Of a stretch of 64,000 bases of DNA, positions 25,386 through 32,766 are shown one piece after another. A program made the position numbers and the translations under genes. The DNA comes from an uncultured Lachnospiraceae bacterium. Its GTDB lineage: Bacteria; Bacillota; Clostridia; Lachnospirales; Lachnospiraceae. The stretch covers positions 1-64,000 of the forward strand of contig URXX01000009.1 in assembly GCA_900551895.1 (NCBI GenBank), read 5' to 3'. Below the pieces are notes generated by a model that saw only the letters and a list, made by a program, of their open reading frames with translations, was not told where the DNA came from and ran no database searches. How positions within the stretch are numbered: position 1 is the first letter of the stretch; each line of letters starts with the position of its first letter.

Positions 25386-25669
25386 TCTCTCACCACCTTT
25401 CTCTTTCTCTCTTCAAATTCTTCCCTACACCTCTTCAAGTGCCATTCTGCAACGTTCTTCATCTGTCTGTCATGCTCCTTTTCGTATTCGCCAACAAAAT
25501 GGTTATAGTATTCCCTCGCCCTGCTACATCCTAGAAATTCAAGCCGAACAAGAACATCTTCGGCAAATCCCGGATAGGTCAACTCATATCCGTAAACTTT
25601 CATAAAGAAAGCCTTATTCAACTTCATATCAAGGGATATACTATCCAGCAGTTCTCTTTTGCTTGCCAT
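25370..25669 (-). CDS. Hypothetical element protein
   Basis: 99 mostly helical residues with a YPGFAEDVLVRLEFLGCSRA segment and a charged C-terminal helix (EWHLKRCREEFEERKRKVV). Overlaps the DUF3987 gene start by 16 nt and abuts the excisionase-like gene, so all three are one transcript. Possibly a replication accessory factor, by position only. Confidence 0.65.
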   Translation of the reverse strand: MASKRELLDSISLDMKLNKAFFMKVYGYELTYPGFAEDVLVRLEFLGCSRAREYYNHFVGEYEKEHDRQMKNVAEWHLKRCREEFEERKRKVVRECQMI

Positions 25670-25858
25670 TTAATCACCTGCCGACTTCATGCCATACATT
25701 CGCTCATTGAAATATGCAGCACTCACTTTACCCGCAAATGTAAGGAAACCTTTTTCTTTTAATTCTTCATTCAGTTGTCTAATCACTTGATAACTTTTAC
25801 TTTCTGATATTCCACAGATTTCGGAAATATCTTTCGCAGTATACACATATTTGCTCAT
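25670..25858 (-). CDS. Excisionase-like/winged-HTH small protein
   Basis: 62 residues from ATG 25858 (AAAGGAGGAAAGTTTA upstream). A helix-turn-helix TAKDISEICGISESKSYQVI followed by a wing (KGFLTFAGKVSAAYFNERMYG). Proteins of this size and type near integrases are excisionases or operon regulators. First gene of the minus replication run. Confidence 0.7.
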   Translation of the reverse strand: MSKYVYTAKDISEICGISESKSYQVIRQLNEELKEKGFLTFAGKVSAAYFNERMYGMKSAGD

Positions 25859-25959
25859 TAAACTTTCCTCCTTTCGCTCATTTTTGAGCAAAACTAAATT
25901 ATCTGCTACGAACTAAATACCAAAAATACCAATAATACCAAAATATCACTTTCAATCAC

Positions 25960-25977
25960 TTCACACGCTGGCGGGCG
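25960..25977 (+). repeat. CGCTGGCGGGCG repeat, copy 2
   Basis: TTCACACGCTGGCGGGCG, identical over 18 bp to 29115-29132. It lies between the Cro-like gene and the promoter region of the minus operon. Confidence 0.75.
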
Positions 25978-25983
25978 TCTTTT

Positions 25984-26181
25984 TTATTCTGTTTCAATGA
26001 TTTCAGTTACATCAACACCGAGAGCCTTTGCAATCCTACCTAGTGTTTCAGGTCTTGCCTCTACTCTCCCGCTGATTATCCCGCACAATGTACCTTTGGG
26101 TATTCCTGCGGCAATTAATTCTTTTTGCCCCATGCAAGCCCTTGCTCTTGCAAGTTCATATTTTTGTCTGTCAAGTTTCAT
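25984..26181 (-). CDS. Cro-like XRE repressor
   Basis: 65 residues. Helix-turn-helix MGQKELIAAGIPKGTLCGIISG and a closing helix pair LGRIAKALGVDVTEIIE. Divergent from the CI-like gene at 26336 across a 150-bp region with three matching operators, the classical genetic-switch layout. TTGGAGGTGATAAAAT precedes the ATG. Confidence 0.85.
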   Translation of the reverse strand: MKLDRQKYELARARACMGQKELIAAGIPKGTLCGIISGRVEARPETLGRIAKALGVDVTEIIETE

Positions 26182-26207
26182 ATTTTATCACCTCCAATAT
26201 TTTGCGT

Positions 26208-26285
26208 AGAACTTTTTTGTTCTGTGTCATTATATTAGCAGTACTTTTTTGTTCTGTCAATAGGTTTTTAGAACATTTTTGTTCT
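26208..26285. promoter_or_regulatory. Triple operator of the element switch
   Basis: Three sites of the form AGAAC-N6-GTTCT: AGAACTTTTTTGTTCT (26208-26223), AGTACTTTTTTGTTCT (26240-26255) and AGAACATTTTTGTTCT (26270-26285). Their starts are 32 and 30 bp apart, about three helical turns. They sit between divergent Cro-like and CI-like genes. Confidence 0.85.
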
Positions 26286-26335
26286 TTTATTTTTCTTTTT
26301 AATGTGATATACTTTTTATATTCGGAGGTATACAC

Positions 26336-26878
26336 ATGACTATAGGGGAAAAAATAAAATTTTTACGCCAAAAAAAAGGGCTAACTCAAAAACAATTGGG
26401 CGTTTTGTGTGGAATGGCTGATTCTGCTATTCGTAGATATGAAAGCGGACGGGCAAACCCAAAAATAGCAACATTAAATAGAATTTCTGCAGCCTTATCC
26501 GTTCCGTTAGAAATGTTACTACACGAAGTTGATACAACTGATAAAACTGAAATATTAAGACTTGATTTAATGGATATGATTAAAAATCTTGACTTTAATG
26601 TTGAGAAAATAACAAGCCAAAACGATTTTGATTCGGCTATCATTGATACTCTTGAAAAAAAGAGAACATACATAAAATATTATGATGAATTAAATCATCT
26701 CGGACAAGATAAAGCCATAGAACAGGTAGAACTGCTAACTAAAATACCAGAATATCAACGGAAATATATTGAAGAAAATGCTACTATACTAAACGCAGCA
26801 CACGAACGGACAGACATTGAAACAACTGAAGAAATGAAAAAACATGATGATGACATTATGAATGATGAAAATTTCTAA
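26336..26878 (+). CDS. CI-like XRE repressor
   Basis: 180 residues. N-terminal HTH (IKFLRQKKGLTQKQLGVLCG, ADSAIRRYESGRANPKIATL, SAALSVPLEMLL) over residues 7-60, then a helical C-terminal part without a LexA-type protease site. CGGAGG precedes the ATG. The neighbouring ImmA-like gene suggests inactivation by cleavage, as for ICEBs1 ImmR. Confidence 0.9.
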   Translation: MTIGEKIKFLRQKKGLTQKQLGVLCGMADSAIRRYESGRANPKIATLNRISAALSVPLEMLLHEVDTTDKTEILRLDLMDMIKNLDFNVEKITSQNDFDSAIIDTLEKKRTYIKYYDELNHLGQDKAIEQVELLTKIPEYQRKYIEENATILNAAHERTDIETTEEMKKHDDDIMNDENF

Positions 26879-26929
26879 GTCCTGTATTTTGTCTATCTAA
26901 AACATCAAAATGATTTCGGAGGTATAACA

Positions 26930-27388
26930 ATGAATTACGAAACACTTTTAGACGAGGCAAGCAATAGCGGGCTTATTGTAAAAGAAAAGCCTTTATACTC
27001 TAGTGACGGCAGAATTAAAGGCAACAGAATAGCAATTCGGCAGGATATAACAACCACAACAGAAAAGTCTTGCATCCTTGCTGAAGAACTGGGACATCAC
27101 TACACTTCTGTAGGCGATATAATAGACCTGTCAGACGTCCAAAACCGCAAGCAAGAACGTCAGGCAAGGCTTTGGGCATACAACAAACAAATCGGCTTGT
27201 ATGGGCTTATACAGGCGTTTCAGCATGGGTGTACATCTCTGCATGAAATCGCTGAGTATTTGGAAGTAACAGAACAATTTTTACACGAGGCTATAGAGTG
27301 CTACCGGAATAAATACGGTATCTGTACGGCAGTAGACAATTACGTCATTTATTTTATCCCGAATCTGACTATCGGTGAAAGACTTTGA
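26930..27388 (+). CDS. ImmA/IrrE-like metallopeptidase
   Basis: 152 residues with the motif LAEELGHHYTS near 50-60, a variant of the zinc-protease helix seen in phage and ICE ImmA proteins, and RQARLWAYNKQIG downstream, also conserved. It lies 51 bp after the repressor, matching the immR-immA pair of ICEBs1, where ImmA cleaves the repressor. CGGAGGTATAACA precedes the ATG. Confidence 0.85.
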   Translation: MNYETLLDEASNSGLIVKEKPLYSSDGRIKGNRIAIRQDITTTTEKSCILAEELGHHYTSVGDIIDLSDVQNRKQERQARLWAYNKQIGLYGLIQAFQHGCTSLHEIAEYLEVTEQFLHEAIECYRNKYGICTAVDNYVIYFIPNLTIGERL

Positions 27389-28110
27389 TAAATAGGACAG
27401 TCCAAAAGTGGCGGAGCAATCTTGCTCTCTCAAAAATTGACAAATTCTAAAATTTTAGAAAAACGAACAATTAGTAGGCCGTACTTTTTTGAACTGCTTT
27501 CCAATTCCGGAATGCGCTAGGTGACAATTTGTCCCTAAGCCAAAAATCGCCCGGCTCAATTTTGAGCCGACGAAATTCGTCGTTACTCTTCCCTCTGTTA
27601 CACTTTCAAAAACGTAGTATAAAGCGAAGTATAAACAGTAGTAGAAAACGTAGTATAACGATAAACGGAGAGAACACAGGATATTAGTCGGAAGTGCATA
27701 CTACGCACATCTGAAATTGAATAGGGTATTATCGTCAAAGGGTCTGCCTAAAATGGTGGACACCCCAATAATAAGGACGTCACAATTTGTGACTACGAAA
27801 AGGCAGCGGTAGAACGCCGCCCCCTTGACAATATATAAAGCAGCGTAGAAATTTCGACACTGTTTAGCCTCTTGCACCATTTTAGTGCGTGAGCATCAAA
27901 AGGGTGTAGCGAAACATGACACCCCTAGCACTACTATAAAGGGGTCGAATTCGACACCCTTTGAATTTTAGAGGTTGGTTCTACCGACATCCGAAAATAG
28001 ATGCTAAAATCTTAGCACCTAAAACAGTAATACGTGAATTCGTCACCAAAGACGAAAACCACACACAAATAAACTTTTTCACTTTTTGAAAATTTATTTT
28101 GACAAAAATG
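27389..28110. other. Non-coding region rich in hairpins
   Basis: No credible ORF. Perfect or near-perfect inverted repeats include CGGCTCAATTTTGAGCCG (27552-27569), GACGAAATTCGTC (27569-27581), GCAC-CATTTTA-GTGC near 27875, GGGTGT/ACACCC near 27903 and AAGGGGTCGAATTCGACACCC near 27941. A four-unit 12-bp tandem array sits at 27612-27659. The make-up suggests an origin of replication or transfer, or element-specific RNAs. Confidence 0.6.
27612..27659. repeat. Iteron-like 12-bp tandem repeats (x4)
   Basis: Consecutive 12-mers ACGTAGTATAAA, GCGAAGTATAAA, CAGTAGTAGAAA, ACGTAGTATAAC, with consensus NCGNAGTATAAA. Iterons of this kind bind replication initiators. They lie about 30 bp from a cluster of palindromes. 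Confidence 0.75.
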
Positions 28111-28366
28111 TTGATTTCCTTTTAATAATTTGATATAGAATAAGGGCATAAGTAAGAATACCGCCTAAGAGCAGGGCGGGCTAATTAAAAGACGGCTCAA
28201 TAGATGATCTCTCCTTGTAGAGCACAAGGAGCATAAATAAAATAAGGCTCAATGGATTTACGCCCTCTACAACTGTAGGGGGTATTTTGCAAGATAGATG
28301 ATAAAAATATAGGCGTAGAAATTTCTACGGTGTAATTAAAATACTATACGAAAGAGGTGACACACA
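28111..28366 (+). promoter_or_regulatory. Promoter and structured leader of the PBECR2-like gene
   Basis: TTGATT (28111-28116), 17-bp spacer, TATAGA (28134-28139). The ~220-nt leader holds CCGCC/GGGCGG, CTCCTTGT-AGAGC-ACAAGGAG, CCCTCTACA-AC-TGTAGGGGG and the palindrome CGTAGAAATTTCTACG. GGCTCAAT is repeated at both ends of the middle hairpin. The leader is long and structured for so small a gene, which suggests tight expression control. Confidence 0.6.
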
Positions 28367-28804
28367 ATTAAAGAAATTTCAAAACTACATACCGATATAT
28401 TTGACAATGGGTTAAAATATGTTTCTATCGGGCATATTCGCCAAGAAATTATTGATTCCATTACCGAAAAATATCCCGAGTTTGCCGATATTCTCTCAAA
28501 AGATACAGATATTCTTTTTTGGAAAGACCGTATCAAGCACACCGAACGCCATAAAAAAGATTTTGTATCACCTGAAGAATACGAATTGTGTTTTGAACAA
28601 ATTCCCGATATTATACAAAACCCTGAATTTATCAGTATTCACCCCAACAAAGATAGTATTTCATTTATTTGTCGATTTACTGACCACATATCTGTAGCCG
28701 TACGGTTGTCCACTGATGGAAAACTGTCCTACAGAACTATGTACCCTTTACGTGAATCACAACTTTACAATTACATAAAGCAAGGAAGAGCCTGGAAAGT
28801 CTAA
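28367..28804 (+). CDS. PBECR2-like (barnase/EndoU/colicin-type) nuclease-fold protein, ATT start or lost start
   Basis: A 145-codon open frame with coherent protein to the stop at 28804: KYVSIGHIRQEIIDSI, LFWKDRIKHTERHKKDF, ISIHPNKDSISFICRF, VAVRLSTDGKLSYRTMYPL, YIKQGRAWKV. This matches the phage PBECR2 nuclease-like family (RNase-type fold). There is no ATG, GTG or TTG at the 5' end. The AAAGAGGTG site is 7 nt before ATT 28367, and a TGA lies two codons upstream. The first ordinary start (TTG 28586) would remove half of the protein. Confidence 0.7.
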   Translation: MKEISKLHTDIFDNGLKYVSIGHIRQEIIDSITEKYPEFADILSKDTDILFWKDRIKHTERHKKDFVSPEEYELCFEQIPDIIQNPEFISIHPNKDSISFICRFTDHISVAVRLSTDGKLSYRTMYPLRESQLYNYIKQGRAWKV

Positions 28805-28805
28805 T

Positions 28806-28834
28806 TTGACAATTTTTCTAAAATAGTGTAATAT
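28806..28834 (+). promoter_or_regulatory. Strong sigma-A promoter for the ncRNA
   Basis: TTGACA, exactly 17 bp, TAATAT. It starts within 2 bp of the nuclease gene stop and faces a region without an ORF. Confidence 0.85.
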
Positions 28835-28840
28835 ATTCAC

Positions 28841-29085
28841 ATCAGTAGAAAATAATATGTTTATGAAGATAGGTTATTCAAGGATAGAACAGGCTGCTAT
28901 CACGCCCTCGTGGTCTTAAAGAGATGTCGGATTGCCACCCGACTGGATAACTTATCTTTTATAATAAATACCAGTAATATATAATGAAATCAATGGGTGT
29001 GTAAACCTATAATAGTATGCGTCAATTTTTAGCATAAGTTGCCTATGTGGTAACCACTATTATAGTAGCACCCATTTTTTTATTT
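28841..29085 (+). ncRNA. Structured small RNA (~245 nt)
   Basis: Bounded by the promoter at 28806-28834 and a T7 tract at 29075-29081. A 5' multibranch domain is closed by GATAGGTTAT (28868-28877) pairing with ATAACTTATC (28947-28956), extendable by 2-3 pairs. Inside are GATAG/CTATC, CACG-CCCT-CGTG and GTCGG/CCGAC hairpins. A 3' domain pairs AATGGGTG with CACCCATT and CTATAATAGT with ACTATTATAG before the T tract. A GTGGTAACCAC hairpin competes with the latter stem. No known RNA family recognised. Confidence 0.65.
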
Positions 29086-29114
29086 TGTACACCTTTGCAA
29101 ATATCTTCAACCAT

Positions 29115-29132
29115 TTCACACGCTGGCGGGCG
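29115..29132 (+). repeat. CGCTGGCGGGCG repeat, copy 3
   Basis: TTCACACGCTGGCGGGCG, ending 23 bp before the integrase start. On this strand it is followed by AAAGGAGATAAAAACA, like copy 1 read on its minus strand. Confidence 0.75.
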
Positions 29133-29155
29133 GGAAATGAAAGGAGATAAAAACA

Positions 29156-30199
29156 ATGCCTACATACAAAGACGATAAAACGGGGACGTGGTACTGCAAA
29201 TTCTACTATGTAAACTGGCAAGGTGAAAAGAAACAGAAATTGAAAAGAGGGTTCAAACTTCAGCGGGAGGCGAAAGACTGGGAACGGAAGTTCCTTGAGC
29301 AGTTCGCACAAAATCCCGATATAACCTTTGAATCGCTCTATGAGAAGTATAAGGCGTACATCACGCCAAGAATAAGGGAAAGTTCAGCGGCTATCCGTTT
29401 CAATATAATTGATAGCCATGTACTGCCCTATTTCAAAGTCAGGATTGTGTCAGATATTTCTCCGGCTGATATTTCAGCATGGCAGACCGAGATATTAAAA
29501 AAGGGGCTAAGCGAAACTTATACCCATTCAATCAACGTATATTTAAAGGCTATCTTTGCCTATGCTGTGGAATATGTGGGACTTCAAAAGAATCCCTGTA
29601 CAAAGTCCATAGGCTCGCTTAAAAGCCGAAAGATAGACTTTTGGACGCCTGAGGAGTATAAGCAGTTCTCAGAGGCGTGTAAGGACAATATAGAGGCTTT
29701 CACAATCTTTGAGGTACTCTATTATACAGGTATGAGGGTCGGTGAGGCTCTAGCCCTTACGTTGAACGATATTGATTTTACTGCCTGCACTATATCCGTT
29801 ACAAAAACCTACTACCGCATTACCGGAAAGGATTTGATAAATCCACCAAAGACCGCCGGAAGTGAAAGGACAATAGCAATACCTGCATTTCTAGTAGATG
29901 AATTGAAAGAGTACATTTCACACCTGTATGAACCGGATCCGAACGAGCGTATATTCAACAGACGCTCACAGTACGTCCGTAGCATATTACAAGAGTGTGC
30001 AGATAAAGCCGGAGTGAAACAGATAAGAATCCATGACTTAAGGCACTCTCACGCCTCTATGCTTATCAATCTTGGAGCAAATCCGCTTTTAGTAGCGGAA
30101 AGGCTGGGGCATGAATCGCCAACAATCACCCTCAAGACGTACTCGCATCTGTTCCCGTCCACTCAAACCGAGATAGTAAACAAAATCAAAAAGGTATAA
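29156..30199 (+). CDS. int: Tyrosine recombinase/integrase
   Basis: 347 residues. N-terminal arm-binding domain (TWYCKFYYVNWQGEKKQK), a SAM-like core-binding domain (about 58-150), and the catalytic domain with Arg194 (TGMRVGEAL), His293-x-x-Arg296 (HDLRHSH), His319 (LGHES) and nucleophile Tyr329 (TYSHLF). Complete, full length for Tn916/phage-type integrases. GAAAGGAGATAAAAACA precedes the ATG. Its stop is 5 bp from the 19-bp direct repeat. Confidence 0.97.
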   Translation: MPTYKDDKTGTWYCKFYYVNWQGEKKQKLKRGFKLQREAKDWERKFLEQFAQNPDITFESLYEKYKAYITPRIRESSAAIRFNIIDSHVLPYFKVRIVSDISPADISAWQTEILKKGLSETYTHSINVYLKAIFAYAVEYVGLQKNPCTKSIGSLKSRKIDFWTPEEYKQFSEACKDNIEAFTIFEVLYYTGMRVGEALALTLNDIDFTACTISVTKTYYRITGKDLINPPKTAGSERTIAIPAFLVDELKEYISHLYEPDPNERIFNRRSQYVRSILQECADKAGVKQIRIHDLRHSHASMLINLGANPLLVAERLGHESPTITLKTYSHLFPSTQTEIVNKIKKV

Positions 30200-30203
30200 A
30201 TAA

Positions 30204-30222
30204 TAGTATCATTCTAGTATCA
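30204..30222. repeat. Right copy of 19-bp direct repeat
   Basis: Identical to 19900-19918 (TAGTATCATTCTAGTATCA). It lies immediately after the integrase stop. Confidence 0.75.
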
Positions 30223-30234
30223 AAAAGCATAAGA

Positions 30235-30279
30235 AAAGAGCCAAAACCCTTGATTTATAAGGGCTAAGGCTCTTTTTAT
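30235..30279. terminator. Bidirectional terminator between int and degV
   Basis: AAAGAGCC/GGCTCTTT outer stem with inner CCCTT/AAGGG, followed by TTTTT on the plus strand and AAAA-rich (TTTT on the minus) on the other side. Ends both converging genes. Confidence 0.8.
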
Positions 30280-30281
30280 TA

Positions 30282-31121
30282 CTATACAACCACGATAATT
30301 CCCCCGTCGCTTGCATACATTGTACTTATTCCTCTTGTATCCAGTATAATAATTTCTTTGAATTTTCCGCGTTCTTCCAACTCTTTCTTAACTGATACCG
30401 CTCTCTCGTAACAGTTACAGTGAGCAATCGCCAGCGTTTTATCTTCTGTATTTGTCGCTTTTTCCATAACACAAGCAACCATTTTATCCAACGCTTTGTT
30501 AATTCCTCTTGATTTTCCCAACTGGCAAATTGTTCCCTGAGGAGTTGACGCCATAACCGGTTTAATATTCAACGCCGATGCCACTAATGCTTTTACCCCT
30601 GTAAGTCTTCCGTTCTTTTTTAAAGTTTCTAATGTTTCCAGTACAAAATATGTGTTTTGTTCTTGAATATAAGTGTCAACCTTTTCAATTACCTGCTCAA
30701 AACTAAGTCCATTTTCTTCGCACTCCATAATTTTTTGTGCAATAAGTGTTTCCCCCACCGAAGCAGAACGAGAGTTGAAAATATGAATTTTCTTTTCTCC
30801 GTGTTCTTCCTCATAAATACTTTTTCCAAGTACCGCACTATTATATGAACCGCTGAGTTCTGCTGATAAAGTTACAACATAAATTCTGTCTGCATGACAT
30901 TTATAACTTTCCATATAACGTTCAGGTGACGGACAGGAAGATTTTGGACACTCCGGACTTCGTGCTACTTTAACCAAAAAATCTTTTTGATTAAATGTAT
31001 CATCATCTACAATGTTTTCATTTTCAATCTGAATACTAAGCGGAACACCCTCCACTTTTCCGGATTGCTTCATCTCCTCCGTCAATTCACCACAACTATC
31101 TACTACAATTTTATAACCCAT
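30282..31121 (-). CDS. DegV family fatty-acid-binding protein
   Basis: 279 residues: N-terminal VDSCGELTEEM, central TVTLSAELSGSYNSA-like segment (VVTLSAELSGSYNSAVLGK) and NSRSASVGE, then domain 2 with VLETLETLKKNGRLTG. DegV/FakB proteins bind a fatty acid and present it to the kinase FakA. The last codons overlap the proposed integration core, and the stop codon is retained. Confidence 0.92.
   Translation of the reverse strand: MGYKIVVDSCGELTEEMKQSGKVEGVPLSIQIENENIVDDDTFNQKDFLVKVARSPECPKSSCPSPERYMESYKCHADRIYVVTLSAELSGSYNSAVLGKSIYEEEHGEKKIHIFNSRSASVGETLIAQKIMECEENGLSFEQVIEKVDTYIQEQNTYFVLETLETLKKNGRLTGVKALVASALNIKPVMASTPQGTICQLGKSRGINKALDKMVACVMEKATNTEDKTLAIAHCNCYERAVSVKKELEERGKFKEIIILDTRGISTMYASDGGIIVVV
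30283..30293. repeat. Candidate attR core in the degV 3' end
   Basis: TATACAACCAC encodes the last codons and stop of degV and is repeated at 19788-19798. Confidence 0.5.
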
Positions 31122-31276
31122 ATCTAGGACCTTCCTCTATCTTTATACTTATCACATTCATTTCTATTATATGTAGTTTTAAATACCACTTGTTTAGTTT
31201 ACCACATTTTCTTTGATAAGAAAAGACTTTTTATATTTTTCCTCTTTATTATTATAAATATTCAATTTCAGATCAA

Positions 31277-32437
31277 CTAGACTTCTATTTTTATATGGCT
31301 GGATACATTCAAAACAAGTCCTATTTCCGCCAACAAAAACAAGGTTGCCGTACCTCCATAACTGATAAACGGAAGCGTAACTCCCGTTGTCGGTAAAAGG
31401 TTTGTTACAACACCAATATTAAGAATAACTTGAATTGCAATTTGCGCAAATACTCCCGTTGCTATTAGCGAACCGTATAAATCCGGTGCATTTTGTGCAA
31501 TAAATGCAATCCTATATAGTAAAATTGCAAACAAAGTCAAAATAATCAATAAACCAAATATACCCATTTCCTCACAGATAATCGATAAAATCATATCATT
31601 TTGCGCTTCCGGTATAATTAATTTCTGAGCGCTATTTCCTAAACCTTTTCCGAAAAATCCGCCGGAACCGATAGCATATAACGCCTGCATGCTTTGATAA
31701 CTCCCCTCGCTCATATACATTTCAGGATTGACCCACGCTAAAATTCTTCTAATGCGGAAATTCTGACTTCCTTCCATGATTTTTCCCAAAAGTTGTGAAC
31801 CTATGAAAAAGATTGCCAAAATGCTTCCGCCAATAATAAGAAATGGTTTTGTTTTCCTATGAGCCACAAAAAGCATGACACACGCCATTCCCATTACAAT
31901 AACGGCAGTGCTTAAGTTATCCGTCAATAAAAATACACCTGCTGCTCCAACTCCGCCCCAAAACAAAATGGTAAAAACGCCTTCCCTTTTTCTAAGTGTT
32001 TCACCAAGTTTACATATCAATGCCGGAATAAAAACAACAATTGCTATTTTCATAAATTCTGACGGCTGCATTTGTCCAACAACCGGCACTTTAATCCAAC
32101 GCCTCGCTCCATATGCCTCAATACCTATCCCCGGTATAAAAACACATGCCATGATAATCATCGCCAGCCCAAATATCACTTTTGACCATTTCGCATATAG
32201 ATGATAATCAATTTTATAAGTAACCCACATCGCTATAAAACTAAACGCATATGCTTTTAACTGGTTTTTTAAATAAAACATTCCGTCACCAAACTTTACA
32301 GATGCGCTATACGAACTGGTGCTGTAAAGCATAAGCAATCCAAATCCGATAAGAAAAATAAGTACCGCCATTAAAGTGTAATCAAAATATTCTACTGTTC
32401 TTTTTTTCTTATTCCCGTTTAATCTTTTCCCTACCAT
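31277..32437 (-). CDS. Second SEDS protein (FtsW/RodA/SpoVE family)
   Basis: 386 residues, about ten membrane segments, with LYSTSSYSASVKFGDGMFYL, RRWIKVPVVGQMQPSEFMKIA, GKGLGNSAQKLIIPEAQNDMIL and PFISYGGTATLFLL. Clearly paralogous to the 10221 gene along its length. One copy may be FtsW and the other SpoVE (cortex). Without the integrated element it would lie just beyond degV from the dcw cluster. Confidence 0.9.
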   Translation of the reverse strand: MVGKRLNGNKKKRTVEYFDYTLMAVLIFLIGFGLLMLYSTSSYSASVKFGDGMFYLKNQLKAYAFSFIAMWVTYKIDYHLYAKWSKVIFGLAMIIMACVFIPGIGIEAYGARRWIKVPVVGQMQPSEFMKIAIVVFIPALICKLGETLRKREGVFTILFWGGVGAAGVFLLTDNLSTAVIVMGMACVMLFVAHRKTKPFLIIGGSILAIFFIGSQLLGKIMEGSQNFRIRRILAWVNPEMYMSEGSYQSMQALYAIGSGGFFGKGLGNSAQKLIIPEAQNDMILSIICEEMGIFGLLIILTLFAILLYRIAFIAQNAPDLYGSLIATGVFAQIAIQVILNIGVVTNLLPTTGVTLPFISYGGTATLFLLAEIGLVLNVSSHIKIEV

Positions 32438-32553
32438 ATTTATACTCCTTTTCTTAACTATTCATTATACTATATTGCCCGTTAAAAACAAACACTTTTT
32501 CCTTATTGCAACATAATCTAATAGTGTAAATATTTTAAAGGAGTATATTGGAT

Positions 32554-32766
32554 ATGCAAAATTTTCGGAATAATATGGCATTTTATAATCAAGAAAATGT
32601 TCCGTGCCAAAGGCTAGATCCGCTTTCTTCCATGCCTCTCGCAATGGCATATGTGCCATGGCAAAGATGGGAGAATATACTTGAAGCAGATAAAGGTTTT
32701 CATTGCGGAACAATTTTCCGTGATTTGCGGAAACCATTCGAACATGGAGGAGGTGGATGTCGATGA
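32554..32766 (+). CDS. cotJA: Spore coat-associated protein CotJA
   Basis: 70 residues from ATG 32554 (AAAGGAG upstream); an in-frame TTG two codons earlier is less likely. Contains LDPLSSMPLAMAYVPWQRWE, the CotJA hallmark, and a glycine/cysteine end. CotJ proteins are made in the mother cell under sigma-E in Bacillus and enter the inner coat. Confidence 0.93.
   Translation: MQNFRNNMAFYNQENVPCQRLDPLSSMPLAMAYVPWQRWENILEADKGFHCGTIFRDLRKPFEHGGGGCR

Larger units (their letters stand above)
19788..30293. mobile_element. Tyrosine-integrase element (~10.5 kb) at the 3' end of degV
   Basis: The right end has integrase followed by the last codons of degV. The left end repeats TATACAACCAC (19788-19798), identical to the degV stop region at 30283-30293. 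Just inside each end lies the same 19-bp TAGTATCATTCTAGTATCA. Cargo: CI/Cro-type regulators, ImmA-like peptidase, DUF3987 protein, sigma-like factor, csp, many tiny genes and a long non-coding hairpin region. No capsid, packaging or conjugation genes are seen. It may be a satellite, a mobilisable element or a decayed element. Exact ends are inferred. Confidence 0.75.

Noticed and set aside
28311..28330. CGTAGAAATTTCTACG resembling a Cas12a-type repeat
   Set aside because: It is a single palindrome with no second repeat, spacers or cas genes. A partial look-alike at 27842 is not a repeat unit.
28586..28804. 72-codon TTG-start version of the nuclease gene
   Set aside because: The same frame is coherent for 73 more codons upstream and has a good ribosome site there; the short version cuts the domain in half.
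19921..30199. Complete prophage or ICE
   Set aside because: No capsid, terminase, lysis, relaxase or mating-pore genes are visible, so only a small integrase element is claimed.
32438..32553. Sigma-E promoter for cotJ
   Set aside because: A CATAATCT -10-like box exists, but I could not find a convincing -35 at the right distance, so it is not listed.
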